Shown here in pieces: positions 16,951 through 26,931 of a stretch of DNA of 38,972 nucleotides. Source of the stretch: Oxalobacteraceae bacterium (GTDB lineage: Bacteria; Pseudomonadota; Gammaproteobacteria; Burkholderiales; Burkholderiaceae_D). The notes under the pieces were generated by a model. It worked only from the letters and a program-made list of their open reading frames with translations, had not been told where the DNA came from and did no database searches. Where the stretch lies: positions 1-38,972 of the forward strand of contig CANHZI010000020.1 of the NCBI GenBank assembly GCA_947464955.1, in the 5' to 3' direction. Both the position numbers and the translations under genes were made by a program. The first letter of the stretch is position 1. Every line of letters begins with the position of its first letter.

Positions 16951-18666
16951 ATGGCAACCGTCAATGATGCGGCTCTGATCGAGCCAGCACCTGTTCCTGT
17001 CGTCTTTGGCATACCGCAAACGCCAGGTGTCAGGACTATCATGCTGTCGATTGGTGCAGCGATCACCATCGCCATCATGGCCGGAATCTGGATGTGGAGT
17101 CAAGCGCCCGACTATCGTGTCCTCTTTTCGAACTTCAACGATCGAGATGGTGGTGCCATCGTCGCCTCGCTGCAGCAACTCAATATTCCTTACAAATATT
17201 CCGATGGCGGAAGTGCTATTTTGGTTCCAGCCAATCAAGTACATGATGCAAGACTAAAGCTGGCATCTCAAGGCCTGCCCAAAGGTGGCAATGTTGGTTT
17301 CGAATTAATGGAAAATCAGAAACTGGGTATTTCCCAATTTCTGGAGCAAGTAAATTTTCAGCGCGCTTTGGAGGGTGAATTAGCGCGCTCGATTCAAGCA
17401 GTTTCAGCAGTACAGACAGCAAGGGTACACTTGGCAATTCCCAAAGCCTCGGTATTTGTGCGCGAGCAGCAAAAGCCCACAGCGTCCGTGTTACTTAATC
17501 TCTATCCGAGCAGAGTCCTCGATCAACAACAGGTTAGTGCAATCATTCACTTAGTTGCCAGCAGCATTCCCGAGCTTTCCGCGAAAAATGTGACGATTGT
17601 TGACCAAAACGGCAACCTCTTGTCCGATCCAAGTAAGCAAAATGCCAACCCTAACCTCGATCCGACGCAATTAAAGTACGTTCAAGAATATCAAATGGGT
17701 GTCGTGAAAAAAATCGAATCGATCATTTCGCCTATCGTTGGGGCGCAAAATGTTCGTGCGGAAGCAAGTGCAGACATCGATTTTTCCCGCACAGAACAAG
17801 CTGCGGAAATCTATCGCCCAAATACCCCACCCGAGGCGTCCAGCATTCGCAGTCAGCAAACGAGTGAATCCTATGGAAAACCCAATACCGCATCTGGCGT
17901 ACCTGGCGCACTGAGCAATCAACCTCCCGCTCCCGCAACTGCGCCTCTCACAACACCGGCTAACGCCGCTAGCGGCGCAGCAACTAGTGCCGCGTCTGCA
18001 CCAGCTCTGACGCAAAAAGATGCCACAGTTAACTACGAAGTAGACAAAACGATCAAATACACACAACAAGGCATGGGCGGTCTCAAACGTCTTTCTGTTG
18101 CGGTGGTTGTGAACTATAAGTCTGAGGTCGATAAGAATGGCAAAACCACTACTCGCCCTTTAACTGATATCGAAAAAAATCAAATTACGGACCTTGCACG
18201 CGAAGCCATGGGCTTCTCTAAGGAACGCGGTGATACCCTTAATGTGGTCAACACACCATTCGCGGCACCAGAGAAAGTTGTCAGTGAAGACATCCCCTTA
18301 TGGAAACAAGCAGATGTGATTCAAACCGCGAAAGAGTTTGGTAAGTATCTGATTGGTCTGTTAGCCATGTTCTACATATTTAAGAACTATCTCAAACCAA
18401 CTTTGAACAAGATTACTGGTAAAGATCAAGAGAAAACTGCGGAAGAGAAAAAGAAAGAGGAAGAAGAGAAAATTGCCCTTGAAAAAGCGCAACAAGAAGC
18501 CGATGATGAAGAAGGTGCGATTGTTGAGCTAGAAGGCCAAGTCGATGCGCAAGGGCATAAACAACTATCCACATATGAAATTAATCTGGACATGGCAAAA
18601 CAACTGGCTGCCACTGATCCAAAAATCGTCGCTAACGTGATCAAGACATGGGTGAGCAATGAGTGA
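16951..18666 (+). CDS. fliF: Flagellar M-ring protein FliF
   Basis: 571 aa from ATG 16951 with GAGG seven bases upstream; the track's GTG at 16939 lies before that site. Transmembrane segment 1 is near residues 28-48 (IMLSIGAAITIAIMAGIWMW), followed by the periplasmic ring-building domains (YRVLFSNFNDRDGGAIVASLQQLNIPYKY, GLPKGGNVGFELMENQKLGISQFLEQVNFQRALEGELARSI). A Pro/Ala/Thr-rich linker spans about 290-345, transmembrane segment 2 is near 465, and the C-terminal cytoplasmic tail binds FliG. It forms the inner-membrane MS ring on which the motor is built. Overlaps fliG by eight bases. First gene of the fliFGHIJK run. Confidence 0.97.
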   Translation: MATVNDAALIEPAPVPVVFGIPQTPGVRTIMLSIGAAITIAIMAGIWMWSQAPDYRVLFSNFNDRDGGAIVASLQQLNIPYKYSDGGSAILVPANQVHDARLKLASQGLPKGGNVGFELMENQKLGISQFLEQVNFQRALEGELARSIQAVSAVQTARVHLAIPKASVFVREQQKPTASVLLNLYPSRVLDQQQVSAIIHLVASSIPELSAKNVTIVDQNGNLLSDPSKQNANPNLDPTQLKYVQEYQMGVVKKIESIISPIVGAQNVRAEASADIDFSRTEQAAEIYRPNTPPEASSIRSQQTSESYGKPNTASGVPGALSNQPPAPATAPLTTPANAASGAATSAASAPALTQKDATVNYEVDKTIKYTQQGMGGLKRLSVAVVVNYKSEVDKNGKTTTRPLTDIEKNQITDLAREAMGFSKERGDTLNVVNTPFAAPEKVVSEDIPLWKQADVIQTAKEFGKYLIGLLAMFYIFKNYLKPTLNKITGKDQEKTAEEKKKEEEEKIALEKAQQEADDEEGAIVELEGQVDAQGHKQLSTYEINLDMAKQLAATDPKIVANVIKTWVSNE

Positions 18667-19654
18667 AGACGGCATACAAAAAGCAGCCACTTTAATGCTG
18701 GCGCTAGGCGAGGATGCGGCAGCAGAAGTGATGAAGCATCTTGGGCCACGTGAAGTACAAAAAATCGGTGCTGCAATGGCAACTATCGGGGCGATTCCGC
18801 ATGAAACGATTGCCAAGGTGCTCGAAGAATTCAAGTCCCACGCAGACTTGAGTTCATCGGTTGGGCTAGACTCGGATGAATACATTCGCAATGTGTTGAC
18901 CAAGGCGCTCGGCGATGACAAAGCATCGTCATTACTCAACCGAATTCTAGGCGGCAAAGATGCCAGCGGTATTGAAAGTCTGAAGTGGATGGATTCCGCG
19001 TCGGTCGCTGAACTGATCAAGAACGAGCATCCACAAATTATCGCGACCATCTTGGTCCACCTTGAAAGCGATCAGGCGAGTGAAATTTTGAATCACTTTA
19101 GCGAACGCCTTAGAAACGACGCTGTGCTCAGGATTGCAACCCTGGACGGTATCCAACCGACAGCCCTACGCGAACTTAATGATGTGCTGACCAAGTTATT
19201 GACGGGGAACGAAAGCCTCAAGAAAAAATCGATCGGTGGTGTGCGTGCTGCTGCAGAAATTTTGAACTTCATGAGTGGTGAGAATGAAGCCTCCATCATG
19301 GAAAATCTGCGCAAATACGATGGTGATATGGCTGAGAAAATTATGGATGAAATGTTCGTCTTCGATAATATTCTCGAGATCGACGACCGTGGTATCCAAT
19401 TATTGCTGCGCGAAGTACAGTCAGATTCATTGATCATCGCGCTCAAAGGTGCGAATGCAGAAATGCGCGAAAAGATCTTCAAAAACATGTCACAACGTGC
19501 AGCCGAAATGATGCGCGAAGACCTCGAATCAAAAGGCCCTGTTCGTTTGTCTGAAGTTGAAGCGCAACAAAAACAAATTCTGATGATTGTTCGCCGCTTG
19601 GCTGACGAAGGTCAGATTATGCTAGGTGCGAAAGGCGAGGATGCTTATGTCTAG
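18659..19654 (+). CDS. fliG: Flagellar motor switch protein FliG
   Basis: 331 aa, full length. N-terminal domain (AATLMLALGEDAAAEVMKHLGPREVQKIGAAMA) binds FliF. The middle domain carries the EHPQ motif in KNEHPQIIATILVHL (about residue 123). The C-terminal torque helix FDNILEIDDRGIQLLLREVQSDSLIIALKGA (about 240-270) has the charged residues facing MotA. It forms the rotor part of the C ring. Start ATG overlaps the fliF end by eight bases; its own end overlaps fliH. Confidence 0.98.
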   Translation: MSEDGIQKAATLMLALGEDAAAEVMKHLGPREVQKIGAAMATIGAIPHETIAKVLEEFKSHADLSSSVGLDSDEYIRNVLTKALGDDKASSLLNRILGGKDASGIESLKWMDSASVAELIKNEHPQIIATILVHLESDQASEILNHFSERLRNDAVLRIATLDGIQPTALRELNDVLTKLLTGNESLKKKSIGGVRAAAEILNFMSGENEASIMENLRKYDGDMAEKIMDEMFVFDNILEIDDRGIQLLLREVQSDSLIIALKGANAEMREKIFKNMSQRAAEMMREDLESKGPVRLSEVEAQQKQILMIVRRLADEGQIMLGAKGEDAYV

Positions 19655-20321
19655 TGTGCTCCCCAAAGGACAGCAGACTGCATATCAACGATGGGAACTC
19701 ACCTCGTTTGGTGATGCTCGCCCATCACAAGTAGAAAAACAAACAGAAGTAGCTCGAATCTCAGAAGCTGAAATCGAAGCGATTAAAGCGCAAGCGAGAA
19801 ACGAAGCTTACGCAGAAGGATTTAAAGAAGCCTATCAAGTCGGCTATAACGAAGGGCAACAGACAGGCTATGCAGAAATGCAAGAGCAAGCAAGCAATTT
19901 GGTTGCCCACCTTGAAGGTTTAGCAGAGCAGTTTCAAGATCAATTAAATCAAGCGCATCAAGTTGTTGGCGATGAGCTACTCAAACTTGCTATTAGTCTC
20001 GCAAGCAGCATGACAAAGAAGTATTTTCAAGTCGCGCCAGAAGCAATTACAGACATCGCACAAGAAGCAATCGCCCTGCTGCCGTCGATACAACAACCAG
20101 CGCAAATTTTCTTGCACCCCGACGATGTAGATTTGGTTCGAGAGTTAGGAAATGCGAAGCTAGAAAAGGATGGTTGGCGTTTGCTGGCAGACATGCAAAT
20201 GACACGAGGCGGTTGCCGTATTGAAACCGGCCAGAATGTAGTTGACGCTAGCTATGAAACGCGCTGGAACCGTTTAACCGAGAATCTAATCGGTGTGACC
20301 CAAGCACCAGACAGCTTATGA
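19647..20321 (+). CDS. fliH: Flagellar assembly protein FliH
   Basis: 224 aa from ATG 19647, with GAGG six bases upstream; ATG 19641 and GTG 19626 are possible alternatives. It overlaps fliG in another frame. A long central coiled coil ([41 protein letters not shown]) has the AxxxGxxxG spacing typical of FliH, and the C-terminal domain ([32 protein letters not shown], then PDDVDLVRE) resembles V-ATPase subunit E. FliH holds and regulates the FliI ATPase at the export gate. ATGA overlap with fliI. Confidence 0.93.
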   Translation: MSSVLPKGQQTAYQRWELTSFGDARPSQVEKQTEVARISEAEIEAIKAQARNEAYAEGFKEAYQVGYNEGQQTGYAEMQEQASNLVAHLEGLAEQFQDQLNQAHQVVGDELLKLAISLASSMTKKYFQVAPEAITDIAQEAIALLPSIQQPAQIFLHPDDVDLVRELGNAKLEKDGWRLLADMQMTRGGCRIETGQNVVDASYETRWNRLTENLIGVTQAPDSL

Positions 20322-21709
20322 GCGCGATCAACTCCCCATTTGCGTGGAAAGAACAGCTACAGTCTAGTCTGAGAAAAGTTCAGCAAGGACAAGTTGATAA
20401 TGTCTCAGGGCGCATAGTGAAAGTTACCGGTTTGGTGATGGAAGCTGTCGGGCTCAAACTTCCCGTCGGTAGCGCCTGTCTAATTGAGCTTCAAAGTGGG
20501 ATTAAAATTGAGGCAGAGGTCGTTGGCTTTGATGGCGATCGTTTATTTTTAATGCCCCAAAGCGATCTTGAAGGTGTAATACCCGGGGCCCCAGTCTTTC
20601 CCGTGAATGCACCACAAGTGCAAGATCCATCGCAGCCACAGCGCAGAAACAGTGATCGTACAAAACATCTCCCCGTTGGGGATGAGCTTTTAGGAAGAGT
20701 ATTGGATGCCAATGGCAGGCCTCTCGATAGTATCGGCCCACTACATTATCGAGCAACAGCACCGCTCGGGGCACGTATTTACAATCCCTTGTCACGAGCG
20801 CCAATCAAAGAACAACTCGACGTGGGTGTAAGAGCGATCAACAGTATGCTGACGGTTGGACGTGGCCAACGACTAGGGCTGTTCGCTGGGTCTGGCGTTG
20901 GTAAGAGCGTATTACTAGGCATGATGGCGCGCTACACCACGGCCGATGTGATTGTGGTCGGCTTAATTGGCGAACGGGGTCGGGAGGTGAAAGAGTTTAT
21001 CGAAGAGATTCTAGGTGAAGAAGGCCTAGCACGTTCGGTCGTCGTCGCTGCTCCCGCAGATGCGCCTCCACTGATGCGCTTACAAGGTGCCGCCTATGCC
21101 ACCACGATCGCTGAATATTTTCGAGATCAAGGGAAGAATGTGTTGTTGATTATGGATTCACTGACGCGTTATGCCATGGCTCAACGTGAGATCGCCTTGG
21201 CCATCGGTGAGCCCCCTGCAACCAAAGGCTACCCGCCTTCTGTATTCGCGAAGCTCCCTATTTTGGTTGAACGTGCCGGTAACGGTAAGCTTGGCGGCGG
21301 CTCTATTACCGCTTTTTATACCGTATTGACCGAGGGTGATGATCAACAAGATCCTATTGCCGACTCCGCTCGAGCGATCCTTGATGGTCATATAGTGCTG
21401 AACCGAACTTTAGCAGAAAGCGGTCATTACCCAGCAATTGATATCGAACAATCCATTAGCCGCGCCATGCACGGCATTACTACACCACAGCACCAAGCGG
21501 CAGCAAGAAAGCTCAAACAACTTTACTCACGTTATGAGCGGAGCCGAGATTTGATCAATGTCGGTGCCTATTCTGCCGGCTCGGACCCTCTTCTTGACGA
21601 GGCAATTCGGAAATACGCAAGAATTCAAGCCTTTTTACAGCAAGAAATCCCTGAAAAGGCGAGCATTTCAGAGAGCTTAGAGGGACTTTCCGCTCTATTC
21701 GAGGCTTAG
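20318..21709 (+). CDS. fliI: Flagellum-specific ATPase FliI
   Basis: 463 aa. Related to the F1-ATPase beta subunit: Walker [16 protein letters not shown] (about residues 187-201), a second nucleotide-contact region [16 protein letters not shown], Walker [19 protein letters not shown] (about 273), and a substrate-recognition C-terminal part. It hydrolyses ATP at the cytoplasmic face of the export gate to release chaperones and help load substrates. The start overlaps fliH by four bases. All catalytic motifs are intact. Confidence 0.98.
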   Translation: MSAINSPFAWKEQLQSSLRKVQQGQVDNVSGRIVKVTGLVMEAVGLKLPVGSACLIELQSGIKIEAEVVGFDGDRLFLMPQSDLEGVIPGAPVFPVNAPQVQDPSQPQRRNSDRTKHLPVGDELLGRVLDANGRPLDSIGPLHYRATAPLGARIYNPLSRAPIKEQLDVGVRAINSMLTVGRGQRLGLFAGSGVGKSVLLGMMARYTTADVIVVGLIGERGREVKEFIEEILGEEGLARSVVVAAPADAPPLMRLQGAAYATTIAEYFRDQGKNVLLIMDSLTRYAMAQREIALAIGEPPATKGYPPSVFAKLPILVERAGNGKLGGGSITAFYTVLTEGDDQQDPIADSARAILDGHIVLNRTLAESGHYPAIDIEQSISRAMHGITTPQHQAAARKLKQLYSRYERSRDLINVGAYSAGSDPLLDEAIRKYARIQAFLQQEIPEKASISESLEGLSALFEA

Positions 21710-21753
21710 ATTTTTGCCGCCTGCAGTATGCTAAGGAAAAGTGAAAATGGCTC

Positions 21754-22197
21754 ATGGCTAAATCGCAACTACAAACACTGATCGAATTGGCTGAAACTGA
21801 ACTGGATAACGCTGCTAAAAGTCTAGGTCGCACTGTAAAGGCCAAGGATGATGCGGATGCACAACTAGTCATGCTGACGCAATACCGATCAGATTATGAA
21901 AATCGGCTACAAGCCACAGCGCAACGTGGCCTGAATGTAGCGCAGTACGCCAACTTTCAAGCGTTTATTGCGAAGTTAGATCAAGCGATTGAAGGACAAA
22001 AGCAAGTCATTGCAGATGCAGAATACCGTGTAAAGCGCGCAACTCAGCATTGGCAAGAATGTGAGAAGAAACGCTTGTCCTATCAAATTTTGATCGACAA
22101 GAACACCAAGCTAGAGCAACAGCGTGATGTAAAACGTGATCAGAAGCAAACAGATGAATTAGCAACTCGGCGACTTTTCTACAATCGATCGAATTAG
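21754..22197 (+). CDS. fliJ: Flagellar export protein FliJ
   Basis: 147 aa, nearly all coiled coil: LQTLIELAETELDNAAKSLGRTVKAKDDADAQLVMLTQYRSDYENRLQ and later RVKRATQHWQECEKKRLSYQILIDK. FliJ forms the central stalk of the FliI ring and connects it to FlhA. Size and position between fliI and fliK support the call. AAGGA at 21733-21737 is 16 bases from ATG 21754, unusually far; an out-of-frame ATG at 21746 is closer but gives only four codons before a stop. Confidence 0.93.
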   Translation: MAKSQLQTLIELAETELDNAAKSLGRTVKAKDDADAQLVMLTQYRSDYENRLQATAQRGLNVAQYANFQAFIAKLDQAIEGQKQVIADAEYRVKRATQHWQECEKKRLSYQILIDKNTKLEQQRDVKRDQKQTDELATRRLFYNRSN

Positions 22198-22217
22198 AAC
22201 AACCTTTAGGTGTGAAA

Positions 22218-24308
22218 ATGCAAAGCTCTCAAGTATTGATCCAACTGACGGCAACCCCGATCTCAGCTAAGAACCCTGGCGTTTCCATCGATCAAAAACA
22301 GAATCCGAATTCAACGTTTAAAGCGGCATTGAACCGCGAGGTCAAGAATCAAACGAATGGTCTTGAATCAAAACAAAATGTCAAAAAAAACGAGTCAAAG
22401 GAAAAGCTCGAATCAAGCCATGCTGAAAAAAACGTAGGCGCCACCAGTACTGTAACCAAAGCGTCTCAAGAGAATGAAAGCCAAGAGGAATTAAAGACAA
22501 CCGATTCCGTAAGCTCCACGGAGCTTCCGGTAGCGAGCAATCAATTTCTTCATCCACTAGAAATTATTCGCGACCTGCAAGCATTGGAGCAAGAAAAAAA
22601 AGACGAGCTCACGCTGACTGATGATCAACACCCAGACGGCAATCTTGCATCGTTAATCAACGTAGGCAATGTTCAAACCAGCCTGCCAACAGATAAGGTT
22701 CAGGACCTTAGCGATGAAACACAAACGATGAGGACGACGGAATTATCGTTAGGCAATCAAACCCTTAGAAATAATAATGCTGAGAAAACCGAAGCTTCAA
22801 CTGACAATAAACAAGATGCCTCGAATATGAAGACAATTCCGATCGATGAACTGGCTGTTCAACGCCCTGCGGGTCCACCAGAGGCTCAGCAAGTTATTAA
22901 AAACCTGAGCGAAAACGACCAGAAAGTCGAAACTGCTGTAGACACAAAAATAGCAGCGGCACCGACAAAGGCAAGTGCCCCTACCACCACTACCTCAGTT
23001 AAAGTAGAGAACAACAGCAAATTGACTGCAAGCCTTAATTCAGCATTGGCAAAAGTGTTCAACACTGAAGTGCCAGCCACAGCGGTTCGCCCACAAACGA
23101 CTGAAGCGCAAGATGCGACTCCAGCAATTCAGGTGACGACACCATTAACGATGATCGATACTGCTGCGAAAACTGATTCCACAGATACCAAAATACAGAA
23201 AGTGGATGCCCTACGCATTCCTGAAGCACAAGGCAACACATCGATCTCAGCGAAAATCGACTCGGCAAGCGCCAAGCAACCTCTTGATCTGTCGCCGGAA
23301 TCTCGCTCTGCTTTGAACATCAGTGGAGATGTCTTACCCGTCGCCATCAGTAAGGATCTAACTAAAACAACTACTGTTGTTTCAACGCAATTGGCGAGTG
23401 AATCTAACAAAACAAGCAGAGAACCAATCTCCAATCTAGGTGACGAAGAAATCGTCAATATAGACGCGGCAAAAAACATCACGGTGAAATTGAGCGAACC
23501 AAATATCGCACCGCCACCCGCGAATACGGTGAAGCCTCAAAGCGAAACCAATGTAACGATCACGCCAAACCAAGCGAGTTTGCCAAATCAAACCATTCGC
23601 AATGGCTTAAACCTGAAAGATAGTGATCGAGATAGCAATACCAAGCTGGGAATGTTGGAGACCCTACAAAACCCAAACATCGCAGCAATAGAAAAGAAAC
23701 AGAGTGATAGCGATTCCAGAATAAACAATCTTGAAAAGAAACACGATTTTGACAGCAGTTTAAAAGAGCGCATGGCGAATAATGCGATGCCACCAGTAAT
23801 GGACGAAACGACGATCGCCAATGCCACTCCAAGTATTGGTGAAACTTCAGTCGCTAGATTAGAAGATAAGCATATTGGGCCTCGCGTTGGCTCTAAGATG
23901 TGGGATCAAGCCATTGGACAGAAAGTCATATGGATGGTTGCTGGCGGGGAACAGAGCGCAGAGCTCAGCTTGAATCCTCCTGATCTTGGTCCATTGCAAG
24001 TGGTTCTCAGTATTAGCGATAACTTTGTCGATGCCAGTTTCGTTTCTTCACACCTTGATGTGAGAGAGGCGATCGAAGCTGCAGCGCCGAAATTAAGAGA
24101 AATGATGGACAACGCTGGCATTTCATTGTCGGGATTCTCTGTTAGCTCACAGTCATCATCTAGCAATATGAACTTCTCAAACGAGCAGAATAGACAGTCA
24201 CCTTCATCTTCTTCAAGAATGAACAAGCTCGAGGTCGATAATTCTGTCCGTGTGAACGCGACACCGGTTTCTCGTACCCAATTGGGTGCGGTTGATACAT
24301 TTGTCTAA
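22218..24308 (+). CDS. fliK: Flagellar hook-length control protein FliK
   Basis: 696 aa from ATG 22218; the track start at 22212 is a GTG two codons earlier. Residues 1 to about 560 are low-complexity, rich in Ser, Thr, Lys, Gln and Asn, as expected for the extended molecular-ruler part. The C-terminal Flg_hook domain contains WDQAIGQKVIWMVAGGEQSAELSLNPPDLGPLQVVLSISDNFVDASFVSSHLDVREAIEAAAPKLREMM, with the hallmark LNPPDLGPL, which signals FlhB to switch from hook to filament export. Its length exceeds enterobacterial FliK (about 400). Last gene of the fliF run; a 255-base gap follows. Confidence 0.95.
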   Translation: MQSSQVLIQLTATPISAKNPGVSIDQKQNPNSTFKAALNREVKNQTNGLESKQNVKKNESKEKLESSHAEKNVGATSTVTKASQENESQEELKTTDSVSSTELPVASNQFLHPLEIIRDLQALEQEKKDELTLTDDQHPDGNLASLINVGNVQTSLPTDKVQDLSDETQTMRTTELSLGNQTLRNNNAEKTEASTDNKQDASNMKTIPIDELAVQRPAGPPEAQQVIKNLSENDQKVETAVDTKIAAAPTKASAPTTTTSVKVENNSKLTASLNSALAKVFNTEVPATAVRPQTTEAQDATPAIQVTTPLTMIDTAAKTDSTDTKIQKVDALRIPEAQGNTSISAKIDSASAKQPLDLSPESRSALNISGDVLPVAISKDLTKTTTVVSTQLASESNKTSREPISNLGDEEIVNIDAAKNITVKLSEPNIAPPPANTVKPQSETNVTITPNQASLPNQTIRNGLNLKDSDRDSNTKLGMLETLQNPNIAAIEKKQSDSDSRINNLEKKHDFDSSLKERMANNAMPPVMDETTIANATPSIGETSVARLEDKHIGPRVGSKMWDQAIGQKVIWMVAGGEQSAELSLNPPDLGPLQVVLSISDNFVDASFVSSHLDVREAIEAAAPKLREMMDNAGISLSGFSVSSQSSSSNMNFSNEQNRQSPSSSSRMNKLEVDNSVRVNATPVSRTQLGAVDTFV

Positions 24309-24386
24309 GTTGTTGTCGTCTACACAGTTTTTTGAGGTTTTTTGGATGGAATGAAGGTTCATCGCTTATCAAATGCAAAACAATAC

Positions 24387-24392
24387 TATAAT
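24387..24392 (+). promoter_or_regulatory. Possible -10 element of a promoter for the fliL run
   Basis: The 255-base gap between fliK and fliL holds a perfect TATAAT at 24387-24392 but no convincing -35 at 16-18 bases upstream. A 6-base inverted repeat ATCCTA-N9-TAGGAT lies at 24476-24496, closer to fliL. The gap is long for this tightly packed cluster, so an internal promoter is plausible; the exact site is a guess. Confidence 0.25.
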
Positions 24393-24563
24393 TGGATGAG
24401 TGAAATAAATTCCCTATTGAAACTTTTCCCTGAAATTTAGTTTCGATAGATTTGAATTTAAGAGCTAAGCCCAAAATCCTACGTTTTTTCTAGGATGAAA
24501 TTTCTAGAAAAGTGGGGATAATGATCCACAGCGAACACCGTATTGAAGTTGCGAGAGGAAAAA

Positions 24564-25067
24564 ATGTCGAAAGCACCTGCAAAACCAGCAGCAGATGGCG
24601 CAGCGCCAGCAGGAAAGTCCAAAAAGAAACTTATCGTTATCATTTTGGCTGCGGTAGTACTTTTAGGTGGTATTGGTGGGGGAGCGTTTTTCTTTCTTTC
24701 AAAGAAAAAAGCACCTGGAAAAGAAAAAGAACATAAGGAAGAAGTGGCAAAGGCACCCGTTTTCCTACCACTTGAGCCCTTTGTCGTGAATCTGCAATCA
24801 GAAGGCGGAGATAAGTACCTGCAAGTACAAATGACTTTACAGGTTCCCGACGATGCACAGGTCGCGTTGATCAAGGCAAATAACCCCCAAGTTCGTAGCC
24901 GAGTGTTGATGCTACTTTCAAGTAAAGATGCTAATGAAATTCTTACCCAAGAAGGTAAAGACAAGCTAATTGAAGAAATTACTGAACAAATTAATTTGCC
25001 ATTTGTTCCCAAGGGCAATCCGCAAAAAGTCAGCGGTGTATTTTTCACTTCTTTTGTAGTCCAATAA
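24564..25067 (+). CDS. fliL: Flagellar basal body-associated protein FliL
   Basis: 167 aa from ATG 24564, with AGAGGAAA before it; the track's TTG start at 24543 is not supported. One membrane segment, KKKLIVIILAAVVLLGGIGGGAFFFLSKKK (about residues 23-48), a charged linker, then the periplasmic FliL domain (LEPFVVNLQSEGGDKYLQVQMTLQVPDDAQVALIKANNPQVRSRVLMLLSSKDANEILTQEGKDKLIEEI). FliL surrounds the stator and supports torque. First gene of the fliLMNOPQR run and four bases before fliM. Confidence 0.96.
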   Translation: MSKAPAKPAADGAAPAGKSKKKLIVIILAAVVLLGGIGGGAFFFLSKKKAPGKEKEHKEEVAKAPVFLPLEPFVVNLQSEGGDKYLQVQMTLQVPDDAQVALIKANNPQVRSRVLMLLSSKDANEILTQEGKDKLIEEITEQINLPFVPKGNPQKVSGVFFTSFVVQ

Positions 25068-25071
25068 AAAC

Positions 25072-26085
25072 GTGTCTGATAATTTTCTATCACAGGAAGA
25101 AGTCGATGCCCTTTTAAAGGGCGTGACTGGCGATCAAGACGATACCGACAATCTTGAAGATACCTCGGGTGTCCGCCCCTATAATTTGGCAACCCAGGAA
25201 CGTATCGTTCGTGGTCGTATGCCAACGCTGGAAATTATCAATGAACGTTTTGCGCGTCTTCTACGTATCGGGCTCTTTAATTTCTTGCGTCGCAGCGCTG
25301 AAGTGTCCGTCGGTACTGTCAAAGTTTCTAAGTACAGCGAATTCATTCGTAACCTCGTGGTACCAACCAATCTAAACCTAACACACATGAAACCCTTGCG
25401 TGGCACATCCTTGATTGTGCTTGACCCTGGCTTGGTGTTTCTATTGGTTGACAACTTATTTGGTGGCGATGGTCGCTTTCATACGCGGGTTGAGGGGCGC
25501 GACTTTACACAAACCGAGCAACGCATTATTCAACGTATTCTCGAAATCATTTACGAGACTTACGCCAAATCTTGGGAACCTGTGTATCCCGTTCAGTTCG
25601 AATATATTCGCTCTGAAATGAATACGCAGTTCGCCAATATTGCCACACCAAATGAGGTGGTTGTCTCTACCACGTTCACCATCGAATTGGGCCCAGTCAG
25701 CGGCGAAATGCATATGTGCATGCCCTACTCCATGATCGAGCCAATTCGCGATTTGCTTACCAGTAGCTTGCAAGGTGAAACACTGGAGATTGACAAACGC
25801 TGGGTGCGTTTAATGACACAACAGATTCAAATTGCTGAGGTTGAACTGGTAGCAGACTTGGGTCAAACCCGCGTCACCCTAGGTGACATTCTGAATATGA
25901 AAGTCGGTGACGTCATTCCTTTACACGTACCGGAAATCGTTTCGGCAAAAGTCGACGGCACACCAGTGATGGAATGTAAATACGGCGTTTTCAACGGCCA
26001 ATATGCCTTACGTGTAGAAAAATTATTAGGCTCAAGCGTCAATGAAATCGCACACGAAGTAATGCAGGGAGAGAATAATGGATGA
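25072..26085 (+). CDS. fliM: Flagellar motor switch protein FliM
   Basis: 337 aa from GTG 25072, four bases after fliL. The N-terminal CheY-P binding peptide is SDNFLSQEEVDALLKGV; the middle CheC-like domain includes the GGDGR loop of LVDNLFGGDGRF; the C-terminal FliN-homology domain is VRLMTQQIQIAEVELVADLGQTRVTLGDILNMKVGDVIPL. It receives the chemotaxis signal and changes rotor direction. Overlaps fliN by eight bases. Confidence 0.98.
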   Translation: MSDNFLSQEEVDALLKGVTGDQDDTDNLEDTSGVRPYNLATQERIVRGRMPTLEIINERFARLLRIGLFNFLRRSAEVSVGTVKVSKYSEFIRNLVVPTNLNLTHMKPLRGTSLIVLDPGLVFLLVDNLFGGDGRFHTRVEGRDFTQTEQRIIQRILEIIYETYAKSWEPVYPVQFEYIRSEMNTQFANIATPNEVVVSTTFTIELGPVSGEMHMCMPYSMIEPIRDLLTSSLQGETLEIDKRWVRLMTQQIQIAEVELVADLGQTRVTLGDILNMKVGDVIPLHVPEIVSAKVDGTPVMECKYGVFNGQYALRVEKLLGSSVNEIAHEVMQGENNG

Positions 26086-26506
26086 CAACAACGAAACCCC
26101 GATCAGTGAAGACGATTGGGGTGCGGCGATTGCTGAACAAGAGAAGGCCGACGCTGAGGCAGCCGCCCGGGCTGCTGCGCCAGCGGTGAACTCTGGTGCT
26201 GGCTTGTTCCAAGAATTTGGAAAAGGTACCCAGTCACAAACACAGAACGATATCGATTTCATTCTCGACATTCCTGTCCAACTCACTGTTGAACTTGGTC
26301 GCACCAAAATCGCAATCAAAAACTTGCTGCAATTGGCACAAGGCTCTGTGGTTGAACTCGATGGTTTAGCCGGTGAACCGATGGATGTGCTCGTCAACGG
26401 TTGTTTGATTGCACAAGGTGAGGTCGTGGTGGTCAATGATAAGTTTGGTATTCGCTTGACTGATATTGTGACGCCTGCTGAACGTATCCGCAAACTGAAC
26501 AAATAA
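26078..26506 (+). CDS. fliN: Flagellar motor switch protein FliN
   Basis: 142 aa. The C-terminal SpoA domain IDFILDIPVQLTVELGRTKIAIKNLLQLAQGSVVELDGLAGEPMDVLVNGCLIAQGEVVVVNDKFGIRLTDIVTPAERI is canonical. The first 60 residues are acidic and Ala-rich, as in other proteobacterial FliN. It forms the bottom of the C ring and docks FliH/FliI. GGGAGAG precedes ATG 26078 inside the end of fliM; its stop overlaps the fliO start by one base. Confidence 0.97.
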   Translation: MDDNNETPISEDDWGAAIAEQEKADAEAAARAAAPAVNSGAGLFQEFGKGTQSQTQNDIDFILDIPVQLTVELGRTKIAIKNLLQLAQGSVVELDGLAGEPMDVLVNGCLIAQGEVVVVNDKFGIRLTDIVTPAERIRKLNK

Positions 26507-26922
26507 TGCACAAACTCCTCTCGTTTCTGATTTGTATTGCGGCGCCAGGCGTATGCTTGGCGCAAACAAAAACGGTGTCACCAACTACCGGCCTATTACA
26601 AATTTTTTTGGCACTGTCTTTCGTCATTGCGTTGATGTTGGTTGCGGCTTGGTTATTCAAACGAATTGGACCAATCGCAAACGGACATTTGCTACAAATG
26701 AGAGTGATTGGTGGTTTGAATATTGGAAATCGTGAAAAGATCATGGTCGTGGAGGTCGCTGATCAATGGTTAGTGCTCGGAGTGACTGCACAGAACATCA
26801 ATACTTTAGCGACCTTACCCAAACAGGAAATTCCAAGTACAGAAACGAATCAAGTTGTACCGAATTCCTTCGCAGACTGGTTAAAGAAAAATCTCGACAA
26901 GCGCAATTCACCTCAGCCTTAA
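26506..26922 (+). CDS. fliO: Flagellar biosynthetic protein FliO
   Basis: 138 aa. An N-terminal signal-like segment (LLSFLICIAAPGVCLAQ) is followed by one membrane helix (LQIFLALSFVIALMLVAAWLF, about residues 27-48) and a cytoplasmic domain with MRVIGGLNIGNREKIMVVEVADQWLVLGVTAQNI, typical of FliO. It stabilises FliP during assembly of the export gate. Starts one base inside the fliN stop (TAATG) and is followed by fliP nine bases later. Confidence 0.93.
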   Translation: MHKLLSFLICIAAPGVCLAQTKTVSPTTGLLQIFLALSFVIALMLVAAWLFKRIGPIANGHLLQMRVIGGLNIGNREKIMVVEVADQWLVLGVTAQNINTLATLPKQEIPSTETNQVVPNSFADWLKKNLDKRNSPQP

Positions 26923-26931
26923 AGTAAGATT

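Noticed and set aside
23059-23482. Minus-strand ORFs inside fliK
   Set aside because: They arise from the low-complexity composition of fliK and show no protein features.
24476-24496. ATCCTA-N9-TAGGAT as a terminator after fliK
   Set aside because: The stem is only six weak pairs, the T-run is in the loop, and it lies 170 bases after the stop codon.
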